Source: Schistosoma mansoni (Eukaryota; Platyhelminthes; Trematoda; Strigeidida; Schistosomatidae). From it: a stretch of DNA of 64,000 nucleotides. Made by a program: the position numbers and the translations under genes. Below, in pieces: positions 47,301 to 57,522 of the stretch (its first letter is position 1; the number at the start of each line of letters is the position of its first letter). The DNA lies in NCBI RefSeq assembly GCF_000237925.1, contig NC_031497.1, positions 19,335,705-19,399,704 of the forward strand. The letters run 5' to 3'. The notes under the pieces are model-generated. The model was not told the DNA's origin, made no database searches, and was given only the letters and a program-made list of their open reading frames with translations.

Positions 47301-47587
47301 TATCTTCAATCATAAAACCATAATTAGGACTCATAAAATATTCGTATAATGTGATATTTCATTCTTATATACTATATTTACTTTACTGAATGTTTTCATT
47401 TTGTATATGTGAATCAAATGTTTTTCCTCTTTTTTTATCATAGCATGGTCTTGATGCCAAAGTGCGAATTCCTTACACTCACGTAGATGTAGCCGGTAGT
47501 GCAGGTGACATTAATGTAACACCAACTGCTGCTCCCTTATTGATGTTTGCAAGAAAATATATTTTACCACGATTAAGTTTCAAGTAA
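32157..47587 (+). CDS. LAP: M17 leucyl aminopeptidase (cytosolic, W07G4.4-like)
   Basis: A metallo-aminopeptidase that removes N-terminal residues, typically Leu, with two divalent metal ions. Exons: 32157-32303, 33285-33350, 34793-34880, 36446 or 36488-36623, 37534-37816, 40097-40488, 42421-42501, 43238-43324, 46062-46214, 47444-47587. Family landmarks occur in order: SPTGRLN, KSPLL, PLEVRE, ARDIGGSDPERMAAPKIAE, then VGKGITFDTGG, DVKAGG, HRDKCGAAA and NTDAEGRMVMADLL. The equivalents of lens LAP Lys250, Asp255, Asp273, Asp332, Glu334 (metals) and Lys262, Arg336 (catalysis) are all present, so an active enzyme is expected. The C-terminus VDVAGSAGDINVTPTAAP fits the family. No signal peptide is seen at MSTSVVTPVFPV. 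Phases agree at all joins except exons 3 to 4, which are off by one base. Confidence 0.93.
33285..33350 (+). CDS. LAP: LAP exon 2
   Basis: A 66-bp exon between ttccaAG and GTAAGT, phase 0 at both ends, encoding VNPKFSDEVSVIPFPEHPSK and RL. Confidence 0.75.
33560..34265 (+). mobile_element. RTE-like element, 3' part (+), inside LAP intron 2
   Basis: Frame 33,572-33,913 encodes LVFDPRCLRNIARLYWDHRL, then HRLRCLGHVLRIPEHRIPRR, the C-terminal domain after RT. It is related to but clearly different from the copies at 2.1 and 23.4 kb. After a frameshift the equivalent of the LETL.DMAQNR segment follows, then the 3' UTR ending CTGACTGACTG. The RT core is missing. It is in the sense direction of the aminopeptidase gene. 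Confidence 0.85.
34793..34880 (+). CDS. LAP: LAP exon 3
   Basis: Encodes IFSPTGRLNTDEADIRNVYD and AAVNGMLKQ, ending AAG CAA G before GTTTAC (phase 1). The SPTGxLxxDxxDxR pattern is typical of this aminopeptidase subfamily. The next exon's frame needs a different phase. Confidence 0.72.
35870..36150 (+). mobile_element. Penelope-like element remnant, GIY-YIG domain
   Basis: In one plus frame from 35,924 the peptide FMCAYEFSCSCTESYIGYTT, then KQLSERVNEH, is followed by a stop (TAG at 36,012) and PSWLVKNIIKTMHRSVLSYL, then IDSGHVVD. This is the layout of the GIY-YIG endonuclease of Penelope-like retroelements: C-x-C-x3-YIG-x-T-x2-L-x2-R-x3-H, then SAVxxHLxxxGHxVD. The in-frame stop and lack of an RT domain make it a relic. 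It lies in LAP intron 3, sense orientation. Confidence 0.75.
36488..36623 (+). CDS. LAP: LAP exon 4
   Basis: Encodes LLKIGCKSPLLCCGSFISAP, then KDFQWCERNCLLLNAILGAY and HVLYT, ending at GTAAGC in phase 0 and joining PLEVRE. The 5' border is uncertain: AG at 36,444-36,445 or 36,486-36,487 both leave one extra base before the frame, whereas exon 3 supplies one base and needs two. A missed micro-exon or a sequence indel would explain this. Confidence 0.75.
37534..37816 (+). CDS. LAP: LAP exon 5
   Basis: After gatttAG it encodes PLEVREMLPNKFPKAIRFGV and then the IANAIEEGRTLARDIGGSDP stretch, the usual N-terminal/linker part before the catalytic domain. It ends at GTGAGT with one base of a split Val codon. 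Confidence 0.9.
37817..40096 (+). other. LAP intron 5, no gene seen
   Basis: AT-rich. It includes the right-end fragment of the foldback family at 38,575-38,645 and otherwise nothing I can name. Confidence 0.5.
38575..38645 (+). repeat. Foldback-family right-end fragment
   Basis: ACAATCTACCCAATGCTCAA, then ATTCGAAATTGTCAAGTC, AAACCTTGGTAATGATACCT, shared with 20,265-20,335 and with the sequence flanking the nested insertion at 43.8 kb. It shows the uninterrupted version of that insertion site. Confidence 0.75.
40097..40488 (+). CDS. LAP: LAP exon 6: catalytic core
   Basis: Its first two bases complete a Val codon. It encodes GKGITFDTGG, DVKAGG, HRDKCGAAA and NTDAEGRMVMADLL, which together supply all metal ligands and both catalytic residues of M17 enzymes. 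It ends CAAAAGAAAAG before GTTAGT in phase 0. Confidence 0.95.
40560..40690 (+). mobile_element. SM-alpha-type retroposon fragment
   Basis: From about 72 nt past the splice donor: a tRNA-like 3' half with B box GGGTTCGAGTCCC, then CATCAACTCTGAGATGCAGG and the ribozyme, ending near the CCACTGCTAGCCAC sequence. The A box part is absent, so the copy is 5' truncated. It corresponds to the schistosome SM-alpha repeat. Confidence 0.88.
40617..40672 (+). ncRNA. SM-alpha hammerhead ribozyme, one stem I mismatch
   Basis: CCAG|CTGACGAGTCCCAAATAG is followed by GACGAAACGCGCGTC, the classic Schistosoma hammerhead. Cleavage is predicted after 40,662. Stem I pairs ATCCAG (40,624-40,629) with CCGGAT (40,663-40,668); the second base of the latter is C where the known ribozyme has T, giving one A-C mismatch. 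Core, stem II and stem III are unchanged and the flanking bases for the stem I/II loop contact (GGTACATCC and GGATTCCACTGC) are kept. Confidence 0.93.
42421..42501 (+). CDS. LAP: LAP exon 7
   Basis: An 81-bp exon, ttctacAG to GTAAAT, phase 0-0, encoding ALTTKNPFIFTIATLTGHAI and RAYKHFT. ATLTGH corresponds to the family's (M)ATLTGA motif after NTDAEGR. Confidence 0.92.
43238..43324 (+). CDS. LAP: LAP exon 8
   Basis: An 87-bp exon, ttggcAG to GTAAGT, phase 0-0, encoding AVMDNGPARVKKVSYELQNS and GDLISDIAE, equivalent to the GD..(W/H)PLP region of M17 enzymes. Confidence 0.9.
43823..43909 (+). mobile_element. Hammerhead retroposon nested in foldback element
   Basis: Comparison with the empty site at 38,595-38,610 shows a precise insertion of about 87 bp. 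CAATTTATT on the left (43,814-43,822) and CAATTATT on the right (43,910-43,917) look like a target-site duplication with one base lost. The insert starts one or two bases before the ribozyme core and ends at CATGATTT, so it is the 3' part of the retroposon at 15,113-15,310. Confidence 0.8.
43824..43864 (+). ncRNA. Hammerhead ribozyme, 5' strand of stem I missing
   Basis: Core CTGAGGA (43,825-43,831), stem II, GAAA and stem III (ACGG/TCGT, one G-U pair) remain, with GTC ending at 43,858. The CAGTGC strand of stem I is present but its partner was lost by the 5' truncation (ATTTATTTG there instead), so it should not cleave. Confidence 0.75.
43951..46061 (+). other. LAP intron 8, remaining part
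   Basis: No exon is required, since phases 0-0 fit. A 109-codon frame at 44,507-44,836 shows no domain I know. The rest is AT-rich. Confidence 0.45.
46062..46214 (+). CDS. LAP: LAP exon 9
   Basis: A 153-bp exon after acatcAG ending at GTAAGC, phase 0-0, encoding ISTIRKEDYAMNKAKSEYED, LLQCNNLASSATPRGHQMPA and AFLVVASGLDK. It resembles the region before the final helix of the catalytic domain. Confidence 0.92.
47140..47185 (+). repeat. RTE-like 3'-terminal fragment (+)
   Basis: ACATATATGTGCCTGGTCCT and ATGTTGTAGCCGACTT match the element terminus at 34,225-34,258. Very short. Confidence 0.5.
47444..47587 (+). CDS. LAP: LAP exon 10 (stop)
   Basis: A 144-bp exon after tcatAG encoding HGLDAKVRIPYTHVDVAGSA, then GDINVTPTAAPLLMFARKYI, ending RLSFK and TAA. 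The H.D.AG motif is typical of the end of M17 enzymes. Confidence 0.93.
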   Translation, partial: HGLDAKVRIPYTHVDVAGSAGDINVTPTAAPLLMFARKYILPRLSFK

Positions 47588-47805
47588 CAATTTGACAAAT
47601 ATATAATTTCTTCAATTATTCAGAATATCGTTTAACGATTTCCGTCATATTAAAAGACTAATATTTGAACGAAGAATATTCTTTTCGATAAATTCTCTTC
47701 ACGTTCTTCAATTATATATCCAAATTAATAATCCGAAAAATGGCCAGGTCCAAGGCAAAGTACATCGTTTAAAGCATGCAAATTTAGGATTATCAAACCA
47801 AATGG

Positions 47806-47811
47806 AATAAA
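47806..47811 (+). promoter_or_regulatory. Candidate polyadenylation signal AATAAA
   Basis: First AATAAA after the LAP stop codon, 219 bp downstream. A second one is at about 47,896. Confidence 0.45.
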
Positions 47812-47819
47812 ATTGTTAA

Positions 47820-48851
47820 TGTTGATATGACTCATATAGAATGTTAGCTTGAATCTGTAAATATGTTAAGTGAAAATTTAAGATCTGTGATCAGAATAAA
47901 TATGGGTCAGATAGGGTGAGAGCGATATGATAATACAATTACAATCCGATCAAGTGGAAGACTAAATTGTGTGAAAAATTAGTGAGACGTAATAAGGAGG
48001 GATCAATGCGAAGTGAATGAATCGTGTATAGGCGAGATTAATAATGATGTTTAACCAATAATAATAAAATACAAAGATTTGTGAATAAAGATAAGAGAGA
48101 CAATTACATTTGATTACCAAAGGTCGTAAGTACATAGTCAAATTAGGCCATCTAATAGCTAAGATTACTATTGATTGATTGGCCTTGTGACTGGCCAAGG
48201 GAGGAGCAGGGGTTGGAGATATTTCTTCTGTATGCATACCTCGGGTTTCTCCATCCTGATGGCTACTGCCTCCGCCGTTTGAAGGACTTTAAACCGGTAA
48301 ACTTCAAATATTATTCAGAATATTCTGGTTTAGATTTATTCGTATTTCGTCTATATCGTCTTCTGTTTTATTAGCAAATATTTTTCGGATTAACTTAAAA
48401 TAACGACTGCTTTAATATAGTAAATTTCTAAATGATGTTATACTGTTGATAATTGTACAATGTAATAAAATACTGAAACATTAGTGGTGTAAATTGGCTC
48501 ACATTGAGTATTACGGTTAAAATAAAATGAAATAAAAAAAAGGAAAATTGTTCAACAACATTTGTTAGATATATGTAACAAGAGAATATCGAAATAGATA
48601 TAACGGATAAAAATAGAATGAGTAAGAAAACACACAACTGAACAAAGTTGGCTTTAATAAACTCACAACAAAGTGGAGCCACAAAAAACACTAAATAAAG
48701 GAAAAATAAACACAATCTGAATAGGAGGTTAGTGACCGCTATCGTATATAGGCGAGTGGATGTATTTCGACCTAGAGACGATAGTGATCATGCGGGTAAA
48801 ATGAAGTGTTAAGGACAAAGAGACAAAAATTCACACACCACATATACATTC
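47820..48851. other. Intergenic between LAP and tRNA array
   Basis: AT-rich DNA with no supported gene. It leads into the array through a CA-rich junction; the first bases shared with later units are near 48,852. Confidence 0.5.
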
Positions 48852-50403
48852 AGGCACATGCAAAAACACTGACATTAACACACACACATTTATACACTCG
48901 TGATCGATTCCATCCAATCACATCACCGACATTGACAGCGACATCGATCACAACATCATCACCACCAACACAAACAACAACACCAACACCACCAACAACA
49001 AGAACACAAACATCACCATCATCAAAACAACAACAAAGCGTCATCATCAACAGCAGTAGTAGTGGTAGTAGTGATGTTAGCAGCAGCAGCAGCACCAGCA
49101 CCAGCGAAAACAACAACATCAAAATATCTCCTCACACAATCACTGTTTCCCAGTCGTTGTGGCTAGTTGCCACCTCACTACATTATGGATGACCTGTCAA
49201 TTCACACCACACCTTTCGTTCGTGATATTCACACCAGTGACTAATGCTCAGTTGGAGAGTGGGGTGAAAATCTGGAGAAGTCCCAATCTACACGTCATTG
49301 ATCGAAACATGAGAGTTCTGGTCAGTCGGACATCACATGTCTCCATATCGGGACAGACAGTATGTGGAGTGTGCAATGTACAGGAACAAGGTGATGCAGA
49401 TGCACAGCGTGCAATCGAGCAACATGCTGATCGATCTGTCGAACTTGAATGAGGGAGAGAGAGAAAGCGAAGAAACGGAATACAGAAATGAGAGGCAGAT
49501 ATGGATGTGGAGTGAGACGGAGACGAAGGTGATTGTATGATTGACGCGATCATCGGTCTTTGGTCAGTCTGGTCTGGTGTTGTCATGTTCAGTCTGAATG
49601 TGGATGAAATGTATGTTCCTGTTGACTCTGTTCGACGACTCAACCGAACACATTCTCATGACGGAGGATGAATGGAACAACTGTTGTTCAGCATGTCTAG
49701 TGACTTCACGTTGCTATTCGCTTCAGACCTCCAACAATTCCTCATCCCTCTCCACAATCTGCATCTCACAGACATCGCCATCACTGCCACATGAATTCGC
49801 ACGAAGATTTTGTTGGTCCGCACCATCACGTACAATTCATATTTACAAACTCGCTTGTGTATATCAGTCTGGTCGTTGACACTCATACATGTTTGATGAG
49901 ATGCAGACGAACAAGGCGATATTGTTGTTCGAGTCTACAGTGGTGATGGGGAAATCGCTGTGAACACACCTATAACGAGTTAGTTAACATGGTCGAGTTA
50001 CTGATTGCATCGAGTCTGGTCACTGAGCTAGTGTCTGGTGACATGTATCTGTGTGCAGTTGAGGGTATGCTGTTTTCATGTGGAGCAGTGTATTCAGCGA
50101 TCGATAGAATACAGTTACTGTGCACCCACTCGATCGGTTACCAATGAATCAGTGTCACTTGAGCAAGTGAGACGATGGCGACGGACAGTGAGTATTGGTA
50201 GTTGATGAGGGCTGTCGTTGTATTTGGACGAGTGGCTGTCTGTCGACTGAGAGTCGATGGTGGTGGTGAGGGGGAACATTGAGTAGTGAGGATGCATACT
50301 GTTTGTGTTCTGTTTTCAATGAGAGTGTGTCAGACGGAGTGGGAGACTGAAGTGGTGTGGGTATCTCAGACGTTGGAGTGGAGAGTCGGACAGAAGCCCG
50401 CTA
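48852..50403. repeat. Array unit 1 (partial, left edge)
   Basis: Starts within the CA-rich tract and lacks the upstream (ACA)n and tRNA portion. It reads TTAACACACACACATTTATA where later units read CTAACACACACACACACGCA with an extra CACTC. The AGC/ACC tract is AGC x4 then ACCAGC x2. Confidence 0.9.
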
Positions 50404-50485
50404 CGTCAGGAGCAGGGTTCGAACCTGCGTGGGGAAACCCCATTGGATTTCAAGTCCAACGCCTCAACCACTCGGCCATCCTGAC
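50404..50485 (-). tRNA. tRNA-Ser(UGA), copy 1
   Basis: An 82-nt cloverleaf: acceptor GTCAGGA/TCCTGAC with discriminator G, anticodon loop CTTGAAA (UGA), long variable arm GGGG/CCCC and T arm GCAGG-TTCGAAC-CCTGC. A box GGCCGAGTGG and B box GGTTCGAACCC are intact. It differs from the other copies by G for A in the D-loop (position 20b by my count) and A for G just after the variable arm. The bases after it read GGGCTTCTG, so no TTTT terminator. Confidence 0.93.
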
Positions 50486-52160
50486 ACGATTTCCGTCGAT
50501 CTACACACTCAACTCCTCACAATCAACTCACACGATAATCACTACAACAACAACAACAACAACAACACTCGCTCATCACACAGCCGCTCGCGCACATGCA
50601 AAAACACTGACACTAACACACACACACACACACGCACACTCATTTATACACTCGTGATCGATTCCATCCAATCACATCACCGACATTGACAGCGACATCG
50701 ATCACAACATCATCACCACCAACACAAACAACAACACCAACACCACCAACAACAAGAACACAAACATCACCATCATCAAAACAACAACAAAGCGTCATCA
50801 TCAACAGCAGTAGTAGTGGTAGTAGTGATGTTAGCAGCAGCAGCACCAGCACCAGCACCAGCGAAAACAACAACATCAAAATATCTCCTCACACAATCAC
50901 TGTTTCCCAGTCGTTGTGGCTAGTTGCCACCTCACTACATTATGGATGACCTGTCAATTCACACCACACCTTTCGTTCGTGATATTCACACCAGTGACTA
51001 ATGCTCAGTTGGAGAGTGGGGTGAAAATCTGGAGAAGTCCCAATCTACACGTCATTGATCGAAACATGAGAGTTCTGGTCAGTCGGACATCACATGTCTC
51101 CATATCGGGACAGACAGTATGTGGAGTGTGCAATGTACAGGAACAAGGTGATGCAGATGCACAGCGTGCAATCGAGCAACATGCTGATCGATCTGTCGAA
51201 CTTGAATGAGGGAGAGAGAGAAAGCGAAGAAACGGAATACAGAAATGAGAGGCAGATATGGATGTGGAGTGAGACGGAGACGAAGGTGATTGTATGATTG
51301 ACGCGATCATCGGTCTTTGGTCAGTTTGGTCTGGTGTTGTCATGTTCAGTCTGAATGTGGATGAAATGTATGTTCCTGTTGACTCTGTTCGACGACTCAA
51401 CCGAACACATTCTCATGACGGAGGATGAATGGAACAACTGTTGTTCAGCATGTCTAGTGACTTCACGTTGCTATTCGCTTCAGACCTCCAACAATTCCTC
51501 ATCCCTCTCCACAATCTGCATCTCACAGACATCGCCATCACTACCACATGAATTCACACGAAGATTTTGTTGGTCCGCACCATCACGTACAATTCATATT
51601 TACAAACTCGCTTGTGTATATCAGTCTGGTCGTTGACACTCATACATGTTTGATGAGATGCAGACGAATAAGGCGATATTGTTGTTCGAGTCTACAGTGG
51701 TGATGGGGAAATCGCTGTGAACACACCTATAACGAGTTAGTTAACATGGTCGAGTTACTGATTGCATCGAGTCTGGTCACTGAGCTAGTGTCTGGTGACA
51801 TGTATCTGTGTGCAGTTGAGGGTATGCTGTTTTCATGTGGAGCAGTGTATTCAGCGATCGATAGAATACAGTTACTGTGCACCCACTCGATCGGTTACCA
51901 ATGAATCAGTGTCACTTGAGCAAGTGAGACGATGGCGACGGACAGTGAGTATTGGTAGTTGATGAGGGCTGTCGTTGTATTTGGACGAGTGGCTGTCTGT
52001 CGACTGAGAGTCGATGGTGGTGGTGAGGGGGAACATTGAGTAGTGAGGATGCATACTGTTTGTGTTCTGTTTTCAATGAGAGTGTGTCAGACGGAGTGGG
52101 AGACTGAAGTGGTGTGGGTATCTCAGACGTTGGAGTGGAGAGTCGGACAGAAGCCCGCTA
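50404..52160. repeat. Array unit 2 (1757 bp)
   Basis: Begins at the 3' end of tRNA copy 1. It carries GAATTCACACG near 51,552 where the others have GAATTCGCACG, and AGTTTGGTCT near 51,324. Confidence 0.93.
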
Positions 52161-52242
52161 CGTCAGGAGCAGGGTTCGAACCTGCGCGGGGAAACCCCAT
52201 TGGATTTCAAGTCCAACGCCTTAACCACTCGGCCATCCTGAC
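52161..52242 (-). tRNA. tRNA-Ser(UGA), copy 2
   Basis: Consensus sequence of the array, with complete cloverleaf, long variable arm and both internal Pol III promoter boxes. The 3' flank is GGGCTTCTG, so the TTTT terminator is lacking. Confidence 0.95.
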
Positions 52243-53912
52243 ACGATTTCCGTCGATCTACACACTCAACTCCTCACAATCAACTCACACGATAATCACT
52301 ACAACAACAACAACAACAACAACAACAACACTCGCTCATCACACAGCCGCTCGCGCACATGCAAAAACACTGACACTAACACACACACACACACGCACAC
52401 TCATTTATACACTCGTGATCGATTCCATCCAATCACATCACCGACATTGACAGCGACATCGATCACAACATCATCACCACCAACACAAACAACAACACCA
52501 ACACCACCAACAACAAGAACACAAACATCACCATCATCAAAACAACAACAAAGCGTCATCATCAACAGCAGTAGTAGTGGTAGTAGTGATGTTAGCAGCA
52601 GCAGCAGCACCAGCACCAGCACCAGCGAAAACAACAACATCAAAATATCTCCTCACACAATCACTGTTTCCCAGTCGTTGTGGCTAGTTGCCACCTCACT
52701 ACATTATGGATGACCTGTCAATTCACACCACACCTTTCGTTCGTGATATTCACACCAGTGACTAATGCTCAGTTGGAGAGTGGGGTGAAAATCTGGAGAA
52801 GTCCCAATCTACACGTCATTGATCGAAACATGAGAGTTCTGGTCAGTCGGACATCACATGTCTCCATATTCCACCAGACAGTATGTGGAGTGTGCAATGT
52901 ACAGGAACAAGGTGATGCAGATGCACAGCGTGCAATCGAGCAACATGCTGATCGATCTGTCGAACTTGAATGAGGGAGAGAGAGAAAGCGAAGAAACGGA
53001 ATACAGAAATGAGAGGCAGATATGGATGTGGAGTGAGACGGAGACGAAGGTGATTGTATGATTGACGCGATCATCGGTCTTTGGTCAGTCTGGTCTGGTG
53101 TTGTCATGTTCAGTCTGAATGTGGATGAAATGTATGTTCCTGTTGACTCTGTTCGACGACTCAACCGAACACATTCTCATGACGGAGGATGAATGGAACA
53201 ACTGTTGTTCAGCATGTCTAGTGACTTCACGTTGCTATTCGCTTCAGACCTCCAACAATTCCTCATCCCTCTCCACAATCTGCATCTCACAGACATCGCC
53301 ATCACTACCACATGAATTCGCACGAAGATTTTGTTGGTCCGCACCATCACGTACAATTCATATTTACAAACTCGCTTGTGTATATCAGTCTGGTCGTTGA
53401 CACTCATACATGTTTGATGAGATGCAGACGAATAAGGCGATATTGTTGTTCGAGTCTACAGTGGTGATGGGGAAATCGCTGTGAACACACCTATAACGAG
53501 TTAGTTAACATGGTCGAGTTACTGATTGCATCGAGTCTGGTCACTGAGCTAGTGTCTGGTGACATGTATCTGTGTGCAGTTGAGGGTATGCTGTTTTCAT
53601 GTGGAGCAGTGTATTCAGCGATCGATAGAATACAGTTACTGTGCACCCACTCGATCGGTTACCAATGAATCAGTGTCACTTGAGCAAGTGAGACGATGGC
53701 GACGGACAGTGAGTATTGGTAGTTGATGAGGGCTGTCGTTGTATTTGGACGAGTGGCTGTCTGTCGACTGAGAGTCGATGGTGGTGGTGAGGGGGAACAT
53801 TGAGTAGTGAGGATGCATACTGTTTGTGTTCTGTTTTCAATGAGAGTGTGTCAGACGGAGTGGGAGACTGAAGTGGTGTGGGTATCTCAGACGTTGGAGT
53901 GGAGAGTCGGAC

Positions 53913-53916
53913 AAAA
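53913..53916 (-). terminator. Pol III terminator TTTT, tRNA copy 3
   Basis: Minus-strand TTTT in GGGCTTTTGTCC, 8 nt past the tRNA end. Confidence 0.75.
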
Positions 53917-53924
53917 GCCCGCTA

Positions 53925-54006
53925 CGTCAGGAGCAGGGTTCGAACCTGCGCGGGGAAACCCCATTGGATTTCAAGTCCAACGCCTTAACCACTCGGCCAT
54001 CCTGAC
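53925..54006 (-). tRNA. tRNA-Ser(UGA), copy 3
   Basis: Consensus tRNA. A TTTT terminator follows 8 nt after the discriminator base (plus-strand AAAA at 53,913-53,916). Confidence 0.96.
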
Positions 54007-55667
54007 ACGATTTCCGTCGATCTACACACTCAACTCCTCACAATCAACTCACACGATAATCACTACAACAACAACAACAAACACTCGCTCATCACACAGC
54101 CGCTCGCGCACATGCAAAAACACTGACACTAACACACACACACACACACGCACACTCATTTATACACTCGTGATCGATTCCATCCAATCACATCACCGAC
54201 ATTGACAGCGACATCGATCACAACATCATCACCACCAACACAAACAACAACACCAACACCACCAACAACAAGAACACAAACATCACCATCATCAAAACAA
54301 CAACAAAGCGTCATCATCAACAGCAGTAGTAGTGGTAGTAGTGATGTTAGCAGCAGCAGCAGCACCAGCACCAGCACCAGCGAAAACAACAACATCAAAA
54401 TATCTCCTCACACAATCACTGTTTCCCAGTCGTTGTGGCTAGTTGCCACCTCACTACATTATGGATGACCTGTCAATTCACACCACACCTTTCGTTCGTG
54501 ATATTCACACCAGTGACTAATGCTCAGTTGGAGAGTGGGGTGAAAATCTGGAGAAGTCCCAATCTACACGTCATTGATCGAAACATGAGAGTTCTGGTCA
54601 GTCGGACATCACATGTCTCCATATCGGGACAGACAGTATGTGGAGTGTGCAATGTACAGGAACAAGGTGATGCAGATGCACAGCGTGCAATCGAGCAACA
54701 TGCTGATCGATCTGTCGAACTTGAATGAGGGAGAGAGAGAAAGCGAAGAAACGGAATACAGAAATGAGAGGCAGATATGGATGTGGAGTGAGACGGAGAC
54801 GAAGGTGATTGTATGATTGACGCGATCATCGGTCTTTGGTCAGTTTGGTCTGGTGTTGTCATGTTCAGTCTGAATGTGGATGAAATGTATGTTCCTGTTG
54901 ACTCTGTTCGACGACTCAACCGAACACATTCTCATGACGGAGGATGAATGGAACAACTGTTGTTCAGCATGTCTAGTGACTTCACGTTGCTATTCGCTTC
55001 AGACCTCCAACAATTCCTCATCCCTCTCCACAATCTGCATCTCACAGACATCGCCATCACTACCACATGAATTCGCACGAAGATTTTGTTGGTCCGCACC
55101 ATCACGTACAATTCATATTTACAAACTCGCTTGTGTATATCAGTCTGGTCGTTGACACTCATACATGTTTGATGAGATGCAGACGAACAAGGCGATATTG
55201 TTGTTCGAGTCTACAGTGGTGATGGGGAAATCGCTGTGAACACACCTATAACGAGTTAGTTAACATGGTCGAGTTACTGATTGCATCGAGTCTGGTCACT
55301 GAGCTAGTGTCTGGTGACATGTATCTGTGTGCAGTTGAGGGTATGCTGTTTTCATGTGGAGCAGTGTATTCAGCGATCGATAGAATACAGTTACTGTGCA
55401 CCCACTCGATCGGTTACCAATGAATCAGTGTCACTTGAGCAAGTGAGACGATGGCGACGGACAGTGAGTATTGGTAGTTGATGAGGGCTGTCGTTGTATT
55501 TGGACGAGTGGCTGTCTGTCGACTGAGAGTCGATGGTGGTGGTGAGGGGGAACATTGAGTAGTGAGGATGCATACTGTTTGTGTTCTGTTTTCAATGAGA
55601 GTGTGTCAGACGGAGTGGGAGACTGAAGTGGTGTGGGTATCTCAGACGTTGGAGTGGAGAGTCGGAC

Positions 55668-55671
55668 AAAA
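55668..55671 (-). terminator. Pol III terminator TTTT, tRNA copy 4
   Basis: Minus-strand TTTT in GGGCTTTTGTCC, 8 nt past the tRNA end. Confidence 0.75.
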
Positions 55672-55679
55672 GCCCGCTA

Positions 55680-55761
55680 CGTCAGGAGCAGGGTTCGAAC
55701 CTGCGCGGGGAAACCCCATTGGATTTCAAGTCCAACGCCTTAACCTTTCGGCCATCCTGAC
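55680..55761 (-). tRNA. tRNA-Ser(UGA), copy 4, D-loop variant
   Basis: As consensus except GGCCGAAAGG in place of GGCCGAGTGG, changing G15 and U16. G15 normally pairs with C48 (Levitt pair), so A15 would weaken the tertiary fold, and the A box is altered. A TTTT terminator is present. May be a pseudogene. Confidence 0.88.
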
Positions 55762-57440
55762 ACGATTTCCGTCGATCTACACACTCAACTCCTCACAATC
55801 AACTCACACGATAATCACTACAACAACAACAACAACAACAACAACAACACTCGCTCATCACACAGCCGCTCGCGCACATGCAAAAACACTGACACTAACA
55901 CACACACACACACGCACACTCATTTATACACTCGTGATCGATTCCATCCAATCACATCACCGACATTGACAGCGACATCGATCACAACATCATCACCACC
56001 AACACAAACAACAACACCAACACCACCAACAACAAGAACACAAACATCACCATCATCAAAACAACAACAAAGCGTCATCATCAACAGCAGTAGTAGTGGT
56101 AGTAGTGATGTTAGCAGCACCAGCACCAGCACCAGCACCAGCGAAAACAACAACATCAAAATATCTCCTCACACAATCACTGTTTCCCAGTCGTTGTGGC
56201 TAGTTGCCACCTCACTACATTATGGATGACCTGTCAATTCACACCACACCTTTCGTTCGTGATATTCACACCAGTGACTAATGCTCAGTTGGAGAGTGGG
56301 GTGAAAATCTGGAGAAGTCCCAATCTACACGTCATTGATCGAAACATGAGAGTTCTGGTCAGTCGGACATCACATGTCTCCATATCGGGACAGACAGTAT
56401 GTGGAGTGTGCAATGTACAGGAACAAGGTGATGCAGATGCACAGTGTGCAATCGAGCAACATGCTGATCGATCTGTCGAACTTGAATGAGGGAGAGAGAG
56501 AAAGCGAAGAAACGGAATACAGAAATGAGAGGCAGATATGGATGTGGAGTGAGACGGAGACGAAGGTGATTGTATGATTGACGCGATCATCGGTCTTTGG
56601 TCAGTCTGGTCTGGTGTTGTCATGTTCAGTCTGAATGTGGATGAAATGTATGTTCCTGTTGACTCTGTTCGACGACTCAACCGAACACATTCTCATGACG
56701 GAGGATGAATGGAACAACTGTTGTTCAGCATGTCTAGTGACTTCACGTTGCTATTCGCTTCAGACCTCCAACAATTCCTCATCCCTCTCCACAATCTGCA
56801 TCTCACAGACATCGCCATCACTACCACATGAATTCGCACGAAGATTTTGTTGGTCCGCACCATCACGTACAATTCATATTTACAAACTCGCTTGTGTATA
56901 TCAGTCTGGTCGTTGACACTCATACATGTTTGATGAGATGCAGACGAATAAGGCGATATTGTTGTTCGAGTCTACAGTGGTGATGGGGAAATCGCTGTGA
57001 ACACACCTATAACGAGTTAGTTAACATGGTCGAGTTACTGATTGCATCGAGTCTGGTCACTGAGCTAGTGTCTGGTGACATGTATCTGTGTGCAGTTGAG
57101 GGTATGCTGTTTTCATGTGGAGCAGTGTATTCAGCGATCGATAGAATACAGTTACTGTGCACCCACTCGATCGGTTACCAATGAATCAGTGTCACTTGAG
57201 CAAGTGAGACGATGGCGACGGACAGTGAGTATTGGTAGTTGATGAGGGCTGTCGTTGTATTTGGACGAGTGGCTGTCTGTCGACTGAGAGTCGATGGTGG
57301 TGGTGAGGGGGAACATTGAGTAGTGAGGATGCATACTGTTTGTGTTCTGTTTTCAATGAGAGTGTGTCAGACGGAGTGGGAGACTGAAGTGGTGTGGGTA
57401 TCTCAGACGTTGGAGTGGAGAGTCGGACAATAGCCCGCTA
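55680..57440. repeat. Array unit 5 (1761 bp)
   Basis: Introduces the AGC x2 then ACCAGC x4 version of the triplet tract also seen in units 6, 7 and 9, and has CACAGTGTGC near 56,441 instead of CACAGCGTGC. Confidence 0.93.
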
Positions 57441-57522
57441 CGTCAGGAGCAGGGTTCGAACCTGCGCGGGGAAACCCCATTGGATTTCAAGTCCAACGCC
57501 TTAACCACTCGGCCATCCTGAC
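57441..57522 (-). tRNA. tRNA-Ser(UGA), copy 5
   Basis: Consensus tRNA; its 3' flank reads GGGCTATTG, so the TTTT terminator is interrupted. Confidence 0.95.

Larger units (their letters stand above)
52161..53924. repeat. Array unit 3 (1764 bp)
   Basis: Contains a unique block change at 52,870-52,874, TCCAC where every other unit has CGGGA. Confidence 0.93.
53925..55679. repeat. Array unit 4 (1755 bp)
   Basis: Has the shortest (ACA)n tract, interrupted as ACAACAACAACAAACAC, which accounts for the shorter period. Shares AGTTTGGTCT with unit 2. Confidence 0.93.
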
